Shown piece after piece: positions 32,900 to 42,697 of a stretch of 64,000 nt of DNA. Position 1 is the stretch's first letter. Each line of letters starts with the position of its first letter. The translations under genes and the position numbers were made by a program. A model generated the notes under the pieces. It searched no databases. It was not told the origin of the DNA and was given only the letters and a program-made list of their open reading frames with translations. This DNA comes from Fen-1254 sp963769605 (GTDB taxonomy: Bacteria > Bacteroidota > Ignavibacteria > UBA10030), in NCBI GenBank assembly GCA_963769605.1, contig CAVYML010000002.1, positions 1 to 64,000 of the forward strand, in the 5' to 3' direction.

Positions 32900-34573
32900 C
32901 TATTCATATTTGTACACGGTGCATTTTTCGATGCTAAGTTTCCGGAATGTAAATCTCCATGCCCGACCTTGGTCATTTTCATCGCCATTCAGCCGCCGTC
33001 CTGGAATCCAAACGCCATCGCGAAAAATTCCTTCATCGACATTTCCAATGCCGATAATTTCTTTTTTATTTGATTTTGGGAAGAAACGCACCCTGAACCC
33101 GCAGCCCGCGCCGATGAATTTGTTCGGGCCGTCCGCTATGACAATTCCATAGCCGATTTTTGATTTATTTCCGAATAATTCATCAAGCGAGACTTCAACC
33201 TTATAGCCGCCTATATCGTAAGTTGCAGAAGGATTTTTTTCATCGACCACAAAACCTGCAATTTCTCCTGCCGCTTGTTTCTCCAGAATAAGCGGACTTA
33301 ATTGTTTAAGAATATCGTAACTTTTGCTCAGTGCAGTTTCTTTAGGGCCTTTGGCTGGCTCGGCGCCAAAGGAAATTTTACCCAGCATATCTATGCCGAA
33401 AGGCGAAACACCAAGGGCATTATACTGTCCGACAGCTATAAAAACATTCCTGGCGCCTTCCTCGCCGCTGTTCATTTCAGGAATAAAAAGAGGATTTTCG
33501 CGCTGCGTAAATTTTTTGCACCGATTTTCATAGTCAGGTACATAGAGATCCGGAGCAAAAATATCGACAGCCGGCGCGCCAGCCTGCCATATATCGAGCA
33601 GGTGTGCCAGCGGCCCGCCGCTGGGATACGAGCCGGGTTTTGGGCAGCCTTCCTGATCGAGCCATGCATTGGCATACATTGGAAGTGAATATTCTTTTTT
33701 CCCGGCTAAAGTCACTTTCTGAACATATCGGGCGTAATTCCATGCCATAAATATTTCATCGCATTGTTCGCCTTTTCCGAAAACTTCTTCCCAGTTGCCG
33801 GAGGTTTTAAAACCGTTTATTCCCCAGCGTTCTCTGAGTTCCGGAACCAGTTCAGCTTTATTTTTAACTAAGTATTCTATTAAATTCTTAGGCACCTGCG
33901 ATGTAAAAGCTGCATCGGCAATTTCCGAATGATCGCGGGAATCACCGAGTATGCCGACTTCATTTTCAACCTGCATCATCAGGACTGTGTGATCGGCGCC
34001 ATCGAATTCCCCGATGTGTTTCATAAGCGCCGAAAATGCTTTTGAATCTGCGTCGCTGTTGTTTTCGGAAAATGTGGATAATACTTCTACCGTCGAGCCG
34101 TCTTTCATTTTTACACGCGGGTATTTATTCTCATTTTCTTTTACCCAGAACGGCGTATAGCTGGACATGCCGTTCTTCCAGCTTGCCAGCCATAAGAAAA
34201 CCAGGTGCATTTTATTTTGCCGGGCCTCTGTGATAAGGCCGTCAACAAGGCTGAAATCGAATTGTCCTTCTTTGGGTTCGATCAATTCCCACGAAAGGGG
34301 AGTCAGCACGGTGTTGAAATTCAAATCGATTGCCTGCCGCCATATCGGTTTCATATAATCGAGGCTTGACGAGGTTGAATTATTTAATTCCCCGCCGATG
34401 ATGAGAAACGGTTTTCCATCAATGTAAAGTTGAGCGACACTTCCGTGCCGCACAAGCTGCGGCATACCTTCGGACTTTTGTCCTTGTTGAAGATCGCCGC
34501 AGTACAATTGAATGGTCAGCAGGATGCAGGTCAAAGCTGCAATCCCTATGGTTGAGCTTTTTTTTGATTTCAT
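32900..34573 (-). CDS. GH35 beta-galactosidase with DUF5597-type C-terminus
   Basis: The 557-residue exported enzyme has an N-terminal hydrophobic signal (IGIAALTCILLTIQLYC; a lipoprotein is possible). The barrel shows SVAQLYIDGKPFLIIGGELN, FNTVLTPLSWELIEPKEGQF, the acid/base Glu in LMMQVENEVGIL (about 202-206) and the nucleophile Glu in PLFIPEMNSGEEG (about 358). The C-terminal part (about 440-557) matches the DUF5597 region found in GH35 enzymes such as the xyloglucan-acting Cellvibrio Bgl35A. It would release beta-galactose from xyloglucan side chains. It ends the run of minus-strand genes that starts with the PA14 GH31. Confidence 0.85.
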   Translation of the reverse strand: MKSKKSSTIGIAALTCILLTIQLYCGDLQQGQKSEGMPQLVRHGSVAQLYIDGKPFLIIGGELNNSTSSSLDYMKPIWRQAIDLNFNTVLTPLSWELIEPKEGQFDFSLVDGLITEARQNKMHLVFLWLASWKNGMSSYTPFWVKENENKYPRVKMKDGSTVEVLSTFSENNSDADSKAFSALMKHIGEFDGADHTVLMMQVENEVGILGDSRDHSEIADAAFTSQVPKNLIEYLVKNKAELVPELRERWGINGFKTSGNWEEVFGKGEQCDEIFMAWNYARYVQKVTLAGKKEYSLPMYANAWLDQEGCPKPGSYPSGGPLAHLLDIWQAGAPAVDIFAPDLYVPDYENRCKKFTQRENPLFIPEMNSGEEGARNVFIAVGQYNALGVSPFGIDMLGKISFGAEPAKGPKETALSKSYDILKQLSPLILEKQAAGEIAGFVVDEKNPSATYDIGGYKVEVSLDELFGNKSKIGYGIVIADGPNKFIGAGCGFRVRFFPKSNKKEIIGIGNVDEGIFRDGVWIPGRRLNGDENDQGRAWRFTFRKLSIEKCTVYKYE

Positions 34574-34646
34574 CGGTTCGTTCCTTCCTTTTATTGAGGA
34601 AATGAAAGAATTAAGTTGATATTATTTTAAAATATTAAAACTCTCT

Positions 34647-36359
34647 TTATTTTATTTTCATAATAGCGAATGATTTTGCTTCAGTTTGAATGATGGTTCG
34701 ACCGTCATACACTTTCCAAGCGGGGGAAGAACCCATCAACAATTTGCGGGAACCCTTTAATTCTCCTTTTATGTCTGCAGCGACTGGTTTGTTCGACGGG
34801 TTGAGAACTATCAATATCTTTTCGCCGTCGAGTAATCTCATATAAACAAACGGATACTTGTTTTTTTGGGCATAGACCGGCACGAATGCTGCATAATTGG
34901 ACAGTGCAAGCTCGGATTTATGCAGCGCAATCAATTTCTTGAGGAAATTTAAAAGCGATGCGGGATCATTTTGCTGTGCCATTACAGTGGGGGCCGATTG
35001 AGCGGTGTCATACGGCAAATATACTTTTTCAAAAGGAGCTGTTGAAAACCCAAGATTTTTTGAATCATCCCATTGCATCGGAGTACGTGTGCCGGCACGT
35101 CCTCCATAACAGCCTTCTTTCGCAATTTTGTTGCCCAATTGCCGCATGCCGATTTCATCACCGTAATAGACGAACGGCACATTAGGCATGGTGAATGCAA
35201 ATGTTTGAATAATTTCCAGATCGCGCTGATCGCGGCCGTTATTATTTATGCGTGGAATATCGTGATTGCCGACAGGCAATGAAATGTACCCTTTACCTTT
35301 TGTAAATGCATATTGTTGAAAATAAATATGTAAAAAGTGAGAAATATTTCCTTCACCGGAAGCTCTGAAAAAACTGTTGCTCCGGCTGAACAAATCGTCA
35401 TAGCCTTCGAACCAATGCATGAAATCGGCGTGGAAACCGGCGTTGACGGCATCCTTTGGGTTGCTCCATTCTGAAACAATGAAGGCATCGGGATATTTCG
35501 TATCCAGCATCTTCCGGACATCCTGCCAGAAGAAACGGATGCTTTGGCTTGGATCGTTTTTCACCAACGAGCCGGCCATGTCTATTCTAAAACCTGAACA
35601 TCCCATGTCGAGCCAATATTTCATCACGTTTTTCATTTCGGCTTTAAGAGCCATAACATCAGGATTGTCTACCGGCAGCTGCCAAGGTTGATTCGGGTCG
35701 GGTTTTCCCCAGCCGTAATTCAGTGCGGGCTGATGCCAGAAGAAATTGGTCATATAGTTTCCGTCCCGGTCGCAATAGCCCTGGATAAAGTTTTCCTTAT
35801 ATTTTTCCATACCGTTAAACCACGTGCCATTTGTCCAGATATACCAATTGCTGTATTTATTGGGAACAGGGCTGCACGAGGCCTTAAACCACGGATGGTC
35901 GATCGATGTATGACCGGGCACAAAGTCGATAATTATACGCAGCCCTTTTGCTTTTGCGATTCTGAAAAGATCCCTTGCATCCTCGTCTGTGCCGTAACGC
36001 GGAGCTACATGATAATAATCCGATACATCGTATCCTGCATCTCTGAACGGAGAGACATAAAATGGATTGATCCAAATTGCGTCAACGCCTAAACTTTTTA
36101 CATAATCGAGTCTGGCAATAATTCCCTTGAGATCGCCGATGCCGTCGCCGTTTGAATCGTAAAACGTTTGCGGGTATATTTCGTAAAATGCCGCGGTGTT
36201 CATCCATTCCGGACCGGCCGGTTTTATAGGCGATTGGATGCTGTCCAAATCGGGAAAGGCGGCGATTTCGTACTGATCATTGAATACTTGTGCGTCTGCA
36301 TGAAGGCATGCAACGGCGGCGATTGCGAGCATGAATAAAGCGAGCTTTATTTTTTCCAT
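34647..36359 (-). CDS. GH13 alpha-amylase-family glycosidase, copy 1
   Basis: The 570-residue protein has a signal peptide (KLALFMLAIAAVACLHADAQ). GH13 blocks: EIYPQTFYDSNGDGIGDLKG, VDAIWINPFY, RIIIDFVPGHTS, GFRIDMAGSL (nucleophile Asp near 246), AFIVSEWSNP (acid/base Glu near 289), and PVGNHDIPRINN (stabiliser Asp). The C-terminal beta domain is present. It is an alpha-glucan or alpha-glucoside hydrolase acting outside the cytoplasm; the exact subfamily is not resolved. It starts 13 bp after the GH127 gene and is probably cotranscribed. A paralogue lies at 52535-54238. Confidence 0.88.
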   Translation of the reverse strand: MEKIKLALFMLAIAAVACLHADAQVFNDQYEIAAFPDLDSIQSPIKPAGPEWMNTAAFYEIYPQTFYDSNGDGIGDLKGIIARLDYVKSLGVDAIWINPFYVSPFRDAGYDVSDYYHVAPRYGTDEDARDLFRIAKAKGLRIIIDFVPGHTSIDHPWFKASCSPVPNKYSNWYIWTNGTWFNGMEKYKENFIQGYCDRDGNYMTNFFWHQPALNYGWGKPDPNQPWQLPVDNPDVMALKAEMKNVMKYWLDMGCSGFRIDMAGSLVKNDPSQSIRFFWQDVRKMLDTKYPDAFIVSEWSNPKDAVNAGFHADFMHWFEGYDDLFSRSNSFFRASGEGNISHFLHIYFQQYAFTKGKGYISLPVGNHDIPRINNNGRDQRDLEIIQTFAFTMPNVPFVYYGDEIGMRQLGNKIAKEGCYGGRAGTRTPMQWDDSKNLGFSTAPFEKVYLPYDTAQSAPTVMAQQNDPASLLNFLKKLIALHKSELALSNYAAFVPVYAQKNKYPFVYMRLLDGEKILIVLNPSNKPVAADIKGELKGSRKLLMGSSPAWKVYDGRTIIQTEAKSFAIMKIK

Positions 36360-36372
36360 AGTATTCCTGAAT

Positions 36373-38412
36373 TTACATGCCTTTTGGAAAAACGGTAATC
36401 CTTAATTTACTGCATCCATAGGGTACCAGCGTTATCGTGTCGATTTTTTTATTCAGTCCGTTTTTTAACATCGCCGAGTCAGGCAGGAGAGGAGTGAACG
36501 ACCATGACCCTTTTTTTATGCCTGTATCGGTCACGTACCAGTCGGTTACTTTGCCGCGTTCATTTCTCTTCACGCCCCAATTCTCAAATTTCATTTCATT
36601 TTTATTTTCCAGCATCCATCCGTTTACCAAACGCGCCGGGACATTTAATTCAAGAGGCGCGTTTTCTATGCTCCACGGATTATCCGAAAAAGGATTATTC
36701 ACTACTTTGATTTGCTGCTGTAAACTGTCCTGTGATACGCAGAGAGCATAATTCCAGGGACTCTTGGCAAACAATTCATAAGCAGGGAAATCCGGTGTGG
36801 ATCGTACGTCTTGAGTATCCACTTTCCAGTCCTCATTTATTTTTAAGGAATAGAGCAGCGGGCCTCTTTCAATGGATATTCCATTCTCAGAACCGGGCGT
36901 CAGTTTAAAAGGAGACGGTAAAATAACCGTTACTTTGTCTCCTTCTTTATATTCTTGATGCAGCGGCAGATATGTACCCGGACTCAATTGTCTGTTCAAT
37001 TCAACACCATTGATCAGCACATGTGCGTCTTTACACCAGCCGGGTATCCTGATGTAAAAATTAAAGCTGTTTTTTTCTCGAAGATGAAAAATAAAATGAA
37101 TGCTGTCGGAAAACGGATAGTGAGTATCTTCGTCGATAGTAACTTCAGTTTTGTTCGGGCCTGCAGTGTACGTAACGGAAGACGGCGCATACATGGATGC
37201 TGCAAGTCCGCCTCTGCCGTCGGTCATCCACGCATTGATGGCAAAATTCGGCATCATCCTGTTGACATTGCCCGGGCAGCATTCGGTGCCCGGATTGGGG
37301 GCATAGCGCATTTCACCGCCGCCGTCGCGGATAAAACTATTTCTCGAAGCAATGACCTGATTCGGAGCAGAAAAATATTGCAAGGCCTTAAAATCTTTCG
37401 TCACCGAACCGGGTGCAGCGTTAAAAGCGGCTCTTTCTATCTTATCGGCATAGGCAGCTTCGCCTGTGGCTTTTAACAGATAAGAAATATTCCACGTATA
37501 ATCGGAAATATCGCAAATCTCATGCGACTCCTGGGTCGTAGGTATCTGGATATGTTCCGATGAAACGTTTACACCGTCTATCAGCATGTGATATTTATCG
37601 AGTTTTTTGAATGCAGCAATACTGGGTTTTAGGTATGTCGAATCGCCCGTAGAGAGATAGAGGATGGCGCCCAGTTTCGATTTTTCCAGGAACGTGACTC
37701 CATGTTCGACGACAATGGTATCCCTTAAAAAGCCGGTATCGGAAACCATCGAATTTTTATTAAGTTCATTGGAGTTCTTATAAATTTCTTTTGCAAAATT
37801 CAGCAGCGCCGTATCTTTCGATTCGGAGTAAGCCCATAAAATAATTTCTGCATTGATGGATTCCCTGATCCCGGTGTGCGGAAAACGGTCGCCCAGATAA
37901 TGCTTTTTGATGGCCGCCAATATTGCAGGATTGTAAGTGGCTTCATATTCTGCCATCCATGCCCTGAAAAAAACCACGTATACCCATCGGTCTCCTTCAT
38001 CGTTGGGTTTGAGAAATTTCGGTCCTAAAAATCCGGTACTGTCGGGATGTGCCAACACATAATAAATACTCTTGAGTGCTTTATTCAATAAGGACGTATC
38101 TTTTAACAATAATCCACATCGTATCATCCCATCCACCCAATACGCATTTTGTTCGTACGGCCACCATTTTTCGATGCTCTTATTGCCGGGTATGCTGTCT
38201 GCCGCCCATCCGACCGTATTGAACGGATATCCGGCTTTTTCCAAATGCCCCGTCAATCCGTTTCTCTGGTTTATCAAATACTGCCTCAGCCAGCCATGGG
38301 GAGTGATTGCATTTGCAGGTATGGATTGAAACCGGCCGTAATATGCGATTGGCTGGGATAAACTATCCATGCTGAAAAAGAGAAAACAAATGAGAACTAT
38401 TATTTTTTTCAC
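36373..38412 (-). CDS. GH127/GH146-type beta-L-arabinofuranosidase (DUF1680)
   Basis: The 679-residue exported enzyme has a signal peptide (MKKIIVLICFLFFSMDSLSQ). An alpha/alpha barrel follows, with ITPHGWLRQYLINQRNGLTG and WWPYEQNAYWVDGMIRCGLL. The zinc/catalytic cluster of the family is visible: SHEICDISDYTW (Glu and Cys, about 295-300) and GTECCPGNVNRM (paired Cys, about 378-379, one being the nucleophile). Beta-sandwich domains follow. It would remove beta-L-arabinofuranosyl units from plant glycans. A perfect 17-bp palindrome lies 30 bp upstream of its ATG. Confidence 0.85.
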   Translation of the reverse strand: MKKIIVLICFLFFSMDSLSQPIAYYGRFQSIPANAITPHGWLRQYLINQRNGLTGHLEKAGYPFNTVGWAADSIPGNKSIEKWWPYEQNAYWVDGMIRCGLLLKDTSLLNKALKSIYYVLAHPDSTGFLGPKFLKPNDEGDRWVYVVFFRAWMAEYEATYNPAILAAIKKHYLGDRFPHTGIRESINAEIILWAYSESKDTALLNFAKEIYKNSNELNKNSMVSDTGFLRDTIVVEHGVTFLEKSKLGAILYLSTGDSTYLKPSIAAFKKLDKYHMLIDGVNVSSEHIQIPTTQESHEICDISDYTWNISYLLKATGEAAYADKIERAAFNAAPGSVTKDFKALQYFSAPNQVIASRNSFIRDGGGEMRYAPNPGTECCPGNVNRMMPNFAINAWMTDGRGGLAASMYAPSSVTYTAGPNKTEVTIDEDTHYPFSDSIHFIFHLREKNSFNFYIRIPGWCKDAHVLINGVELNRQLSPGTYLPLHQEYKEGDKVTVILPSPFKLTPGSENGISIERGPLLYSLKINEDWKVDTQDVRSTPDFPAYELFAKSPWNYALCVSQDSLQQQIKVVNNPFSDNPWSIENAPLELNVPARLVNGWMLENKNEMKFENWGVKRNERGKVTDWYVTDTGIKKGSWSFTPLLPDSAMLKNGLNKKIDTITLVPYGCSKLRITVFPKGM

Positions 38413-38441
38413 GACATTATATTCTACTTTTTTTCCGTTGG

Positions 38442-38458
38442 AATGTAAAGTTTACATT
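38442..38458. promoter_or_regulatory. Perfect 17-bp palindrome upstream of GH127 gene
   Basis: AATGTAAA (38442-38449), central G, TTTACATT (38451-38458). It lies 30 bp before the GH127 ATG on the minus strand, in the only sizeable gap of this gene run. The TGTAAA/TTTACA symmetry is typical of repressor operators of sugar genes. Which protein binds it is unknown. Confidence 0.5.
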
Positions 38459-38496
38459 TACGTCCGATTTTTATGACTGAGTTCTTCTCAGTGTCA

Positions 38497-40257
38497 TTAT
38501 TTTTCATGAAACAGTAATTGTGAAAATAAATATAAATCGTTTTTCCAGACTGTGAAATCATGTTTCCCGGGTTCAAGATACCATATATGCGGTACGATCT
38601 GTTCCTGCAGATATGCATGCGTGTGTTCGCTGATGTGCAGCAGTCCGTCCTGATCGCCGCAAGAGAGCCATAATAATTTGACCTTTTGAACGGTTTCTTC
38701 CGGATTGGGTACGAGAATTTTAGGCGCTTCGGTATTCGGAGCCGGGGAAAAGGCGCCTATCCATGCAAACGTGTCGAGATGAGCCAGTCCGAAATTGAGA
38801 GCTTGACCTCCGCCCATGGAGAGTCCTGCAAGGGCGCGGTTTTCGCGATTCTTGATAACAGGATAATGCGATTGTATGAACGGAATCAGGCCGTTCAGTA
38901 AATCTTTTTCAAATGTTGAAAACGCCTGCACTTTTACGGAATCGAAAATGTTTCCGTCTGCTCTATCGTCCGGCATTGCGCGTCCGTTGGGCATAACGAC
39001 GATCATGGGAGTCAGTTTTTTATCCGCGTAGAGATTGTCGAAAATGATATCGGGCCGTCCGTTGTTATACCATTCCGTTTCGTCGCCGCCGATGCCGTGC
39101 AGGAGATAGAGTACGTTATACGAATTATCTTTTGAATATCCAGGAGGGATGTAAATCAAAGCTTTACGCTTGTTTCCAACTGTGCTGGAAAAGTATTCAA
39201 GAGTATCAATCTTGCCTTTTTGAATATTCTCACGCTCAACATTGAATCCCGCCGGCGCCGGTTTTATTTCTGGTTGCGAGAAAAATTTTATACCTGACGG
39301 ATTGATCCTTTTTATATTTCCAGCGTTGTCGAAATTCAAGCTGTCGATGCAAAGCTGTCGCAGGACGAAACTTTCTTTTTGAGGAAAGATTTTGTGATAC
39401 AGGATATAATATTGCCCGTTTGCAATGAACACCGTATGATGTCCGGGTCCGATTGTCGTGCTGTCGCTGCATGTTGCAATGATCGGACTTGTTACTCCTT
39501 CCGTCCAGGGACCGAAGGGATTATTTCCTGTAGAGTAACGGATTTTATACGTGGGATCGATGGCTTTTCCCTCAGAATACATCAGATAATACATGCCGTT
39601 TCGTTTCAGCATATAGGGCGCTTCGAAATAATGGGGAGGAGTTACATCCCGCGGGGAACCGTCAAAAGTTACCATGTCATCTTTTAGTTTCACGACGAAG
39701 CAGCGTCCATTTATCCAATTCAATCCAGAACCCCAATAGAGATAGACATCTCCGTTGTCATCTAAGAAACATTCCGCATCGATCATGTGATATCCGGGAA
39801 AGAATCGGCCGTTGATCAGGGGAGAGTTGTCTGATTTCACGTTTTTCCACGGACCCAGCGGCTGCTTACTTACCCCCGCCCATATCTCACTCCCGACGGA
39901 AACGTACATATAGTAATTTCCGTTCTTTGCTTTCACGACTGATGGAGCCCAGACCATTGCTCCGCCGGATGTCGGACTTGTGCAGGCATTCTTCGTCGGC
40001 CAGTTGATATGCATTTTTTTGAAATGCACAAAGTCTATAGTCTCAAGAACGGCCAATTCCTCTCCGCCCCATGGATCGATAGTAGCATAGATATAATAAA
40101 TGCCGTTATATTTAATGATAGTCGGATCGGCATAGTACCCGTTAACGATAGGATTGCGGATGAAGCCGTTCTTCTCCTGACCATGCAGGGGAAATAAAAG
40201 GAGAAACAGAAACGAAAAATAAAAACTAAGGAACCGAGATGGTATTCTCCGTATCAT
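38497..40257 (-). CDS. GH43 glycosidase fused to CE1-type esterase
   Basis: The 586-residue bifunctional exported enzyme has a signal peptide (FLSFYFSFLFLLLFPLHGQ). The N-terminal GH43 five-bladed propeller (about 30-320) carries the catalytic Asp in NGYYADPTIIKY, the pKa-setting Asp in GYHMIDAECFL and the general acid Glu in PPHYFEAPYMLKRNG. The C-terminal CE1 esterase (about 345-586) shows RKALIYIPPGYS, LYLLHGIGGDETEWY, the nucleophile in ALAGLSMGGGQA, the Asp in LSCGDQDGLL and the His in EPGKHDFTVW. It would trim arabinose or xylose and acyl (feruloyl/acetyl) groups together. 38 bp after the GH31 gene, same strand. Confidence 0.9.
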   Translation of the reverse strand: MIRRIPSRFLSFYFSFLFLLLFPLHGQEKNGFIRNPIVNGYYADPTIIKYNGIYYIYATIDPWGGEELAVLETIDFVHFKKMHINWPTKNACTSPTSGGAMVWAPSVVKAKNGNYYMYVSVGSEIWAGVSKQPLGPWKNVKSDNSPLINGRFFPGYHMIDAECFLDDNGDVYLYWGSGLNWINGRCFVVKLKDDMVTFDGSPRDVTPPHYFEAPYMLKRNGMYYLMYSEGKAIDPTYKIRYSTGNNPFGPWTEGVTSPIIATCSDSTTIGPGHHTVFIANGQYYILYHKIFPQKESFVLRQLCIDSLNFDNAGNIKRINPSGIKFFSQPEIKPAPAGFNVERENIQKGKIDTLEYFSSTVGNKRKALIYIPPGYSKDNSYNVLYLLHGIGGDETEWYNNGRPDIIFDNLYADKKLTPMIVVMPNGRAMPDDRADGNIFDSVKVQAFSTFEKDLLNGLIPFIQSHYPVIKNRENRALAGLSMGGGQALNFGLAHLDTFAWIGAFSPAPNTEAPKILVPNPEETVQKVKLLWLSCGDQDGLLHISEHTHAYLQEQIVPHIWYLEPGKHDFTVWKNDLYLFSQLLFHEK

Positions 40258-40295
40258 CGTTCAATTCTCATTTTCTGATATTTGGTCAAATTCTC

Positions 40296-42695
40296 TTAGT
40301 GTTGATGTATGGTCATTTGGCTGCCTTCGTAGAGAACAATCTTATCGGGATTATTTTCCGGATCCAACCCTATACCATGTCCGTCGTGAACCCAGACGAT
40401 CCGGAATGTTCTTTTTTCCAGCATGCATGGGAAAGCACCCATACGTTTGCCGAATGTCAACGTCTTCGCGGACTCATTCCATTGAATCGTTATAGTGGAA
40501 TACACACCTTTTTCATAATTGTAGTTATCATTTTCATCTTCATAGAGCGTGAATTCTCCATCGGTTCCCGGATAAATTCTAAATTCAATAGGATCGGCAG
40601 GCTTCTCAGTAGCATACTGGAGCAACGGTCCCATTGGAATTATTGAACCGGCTCTTACGTACAGAGGCAGGGTTTCAATCGGTGCTGGTGCATCAATAGT
40701 TTTGCCGCCTGTAAGAAGTTTTCCGGTCCAGAAATCGAACCAGTCAGCCTTTTGGGGAAGATATACTTTTCTGGTTTTCTCAGCCGTAACATTGGCGCGT
40801 AAGCTGTACATTCGTTCGGTAACCGGATTGACGAGGAATGCGGGTCCGAACATGTACTGATCTCGTATATCGTTGATCGCTGCATCTGTTCTGAAGTCAA
40901 ATGCCAGCGCGCGCAGGATCGTATACGCTTCATGCGTGACCTTCCATGAAAGCGAATAGATGTACGGCATCAGGCGATAACGCAAATTATCGTATTTCAA
41001 GAGTATCGACTTGGTGTTTGCATCCCAGTTTTCTGAGAAGAGGGCTCTTTCACCTTTTCCATGTATTCTGAAAATCGGACTGAATGTTCCGAACTGAAAC
41101 CAGCGTGTAAACATTTCCCTATTTGCGGGAGCAGACCAATCCGGCGCCTGCCAATCGAGATGATATCCGCCGATATCCGAAGTCCAGTAGGGAATCCCCG
41201 ATGCACAGGAATTAATTGCCTGAGGTACCTGACTTTTATATGCCCGCCATGTGCAAGTAATATCCGACGACCATAGGGTGATAGAATTCCTCTGCTGTCC
41301 GGCAAAGGCCTGGCGAATAAGGAAAAACGCCCGTTTCCCGGGAACGTCATTTCGCCAGTTGCTGTACAGGCCGGCCGAGTGCATGAGGGAATAGGTGTTA
41401 AAATAATCGATGCCTCTGCCTATGGAAAAATTGCTTTGTCGTCTGAGATCGAGAAGATCGCCGTTGTCGGGTTCGCATTGATCGACCCACCATGCATCCC
41501 ATCCGTAGGGTGTAATTAATGCATCTCTTGCCTGCTGCCAGTACATTTCCCGCGCTTTCGGATTATGAGCGTCATAATAATTGTCGAACGTATGGGTCAT
41601 CACATTATCCCACAGAATCGTGGTTAAGTTGCCGGCCTTTGCCATTGCATCATAATTTTTTGTGCCTTTGGCAAAGACAGGCCAGATAGAAATCATGGCA
41701 TGCACATTCGCTTTATGCAATTCGTCCACCATTGCCTTCGGATCGGGATACCTTTCAGGCCACATAATATGAGAGCCGATAACGTCGGGTTCCCAATAGA
41801 ACCAATCCTGTACGATACAATCGACCGGAATATTATTTTTCCGGTAATTATCTTTTACCGACAACATTTCTGCCTGACTCTTGTACCTGTCCTGCGATTG
41901 AAACAACCCAAAAGACCACTTGGGGAACATCGGTGCCTGTCCCGTTGCATCCCGATAGAGCGCTATGATACGATCGAATTCCGGCCCGTAGAAAAAATAA
42001 TAATCGACCATGGTGCCGCTTTCCGACACGTATTTGTATTTTGTATTATTAGCCTCGGAGCCGTAAAAATTAGATGCCGCGTAATTATCCCACATAAGCC
42101 CGTAGCCTTTGGTCGATAAGAGGACCGGAATAGCGCCCGTCATATATTTGATCGCCATATCCTGATTGCGTCCCTTATAATTCATAGCAAGTGAATCCAG
42201 GGGATGGCATCCGAGTCCAAACAGCGCTTCGTTTGCAGGCGACAGGAACTCAGTTTCGCACTTGTATGTGCTCAAACCCGCAACTGAATCCGCCGACATT
42301 TTTTTTCCATTCGCCGCATCTTCGGCCAGAATGACAACATCATTCAGATCGGTGTATCTGATTGAATTTGTCGACTTGTTCACTTTGATTTTTATCCTGC
42401 CGGTAGAAATGATGATTTCCTCCGGACTTTCCGTAACTTCGAATTTCGGCGCCGCTGCCCATTCGTTGTTTATAACCAATGAGGTTTTTGACGGGATTTT
42501 CGGCAGGATGGTGTACTGAACTTCAATAATATCCTCTTTGCAGATTTTCACTTTCATGCTTCCGTTGTCTAATGTAAGGGTCACACCATCGGGATTTTTT
42601 GCATACGATGCTATGGAAGCCGCAGCGTTCTGCAGGGCTGTAAACGAGGTGATGATTGCAGCCGCAATCAGGGCAATTGCTTTTATTGTTGTCAT
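40296..42695 (-). CDS. GH31 alpha-xylosidase-type glycosidase
   Basis: The 799-residue exported protein has a signal peptide (IALIAAAIITSFTALQNAAAS). Galactose-mutarotase-like N-domain, then a GH31 barrel: FPKWSFGLFQSQDRYKSQ, CIVQDWFYWEPDVIGSH, the nucleophile Asp in AWWVDQCEPDNGD (about 410), the acid/base Asp in LWSSDITCTWRAYK (about 475), and the substrate-contact region PIFRIHGKGERALF. C-terminal sandwich domains end with the DENDNYNYEKGVYSTI motif common to the three GH31 here. The WxxD-QCEPD form and context favour xyloglucan alpha-xylosidase. Only 2 bp separate it from the upstream GH31 gene, so they are co-translated neighbours. Confidence 0.9.
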   Translation of the reverse strand: MTTIKAIALIAAAIITSFTALQNAAASIASYAKNPDGVTLTLDNGSMKVKICKEDIIEVQYTILPKIPSKTSLVINNEWAAAPKFEVTESPEEIIISTGRIKIKVNKSTNSIRYTDLNDVVILAEDAANGKKMSADSVAGLSTYKCETEFLSPANEALFGLGCHPLDSLAMNYKGRNQDMAIKYMTGAIPVLLSTKGYGLMWDNYAASNFYGSEANNTKYKYVSESGTMVDYYFFYGPEFDRIIALYRDATGQAPMFPKWSFGLFQSQDRYKSQAEMLSVKDNYRKNNIPVDCIVQDWFYWEPDVIGSHIMWPERYPDPKAMVDELHKANVHAMISIWPVFAKGTKNYDAMAKAGNLTTILWDNVMTHTFDNYYDAHNPKAREMYWQQARDALITPYGWDAWWVDQCEPDNGDLLDLRRQSNFSIGRGIDYFNTYSLMHSAGLYSNWRNDVPGKRAFFLIRQAFAGQQRNSITLWSSDITCTWRAYKSQVPQAINSCASGIPYWTSDIGGYHLDWQAPDWSAPANREMFTRWFQFGTFSPIFRIHGKGERALFSENWDANTKSILLKYDNLRYRLMPYIYSLSWKVTHEAYTILRALAFDFRTDAAINDIRDQYMFGPAFLVNPVTERMYSLRANVTAEKTRKVYLPQKADWFDFWTGKLLTGGKTIDAPAPIETLPLYVRAGSIIPMGPLLQYATEKPADPIEFRIYPGTDGEFTLYEDENDNYNYEKGVYSTITIQWNESAKTLTFGKRMGAFPCMLEKRTFRIVWVHDGHGIGLDPENNPDKIVLYEGSQMTIHQH

Positions 42696-42697
42696 GG

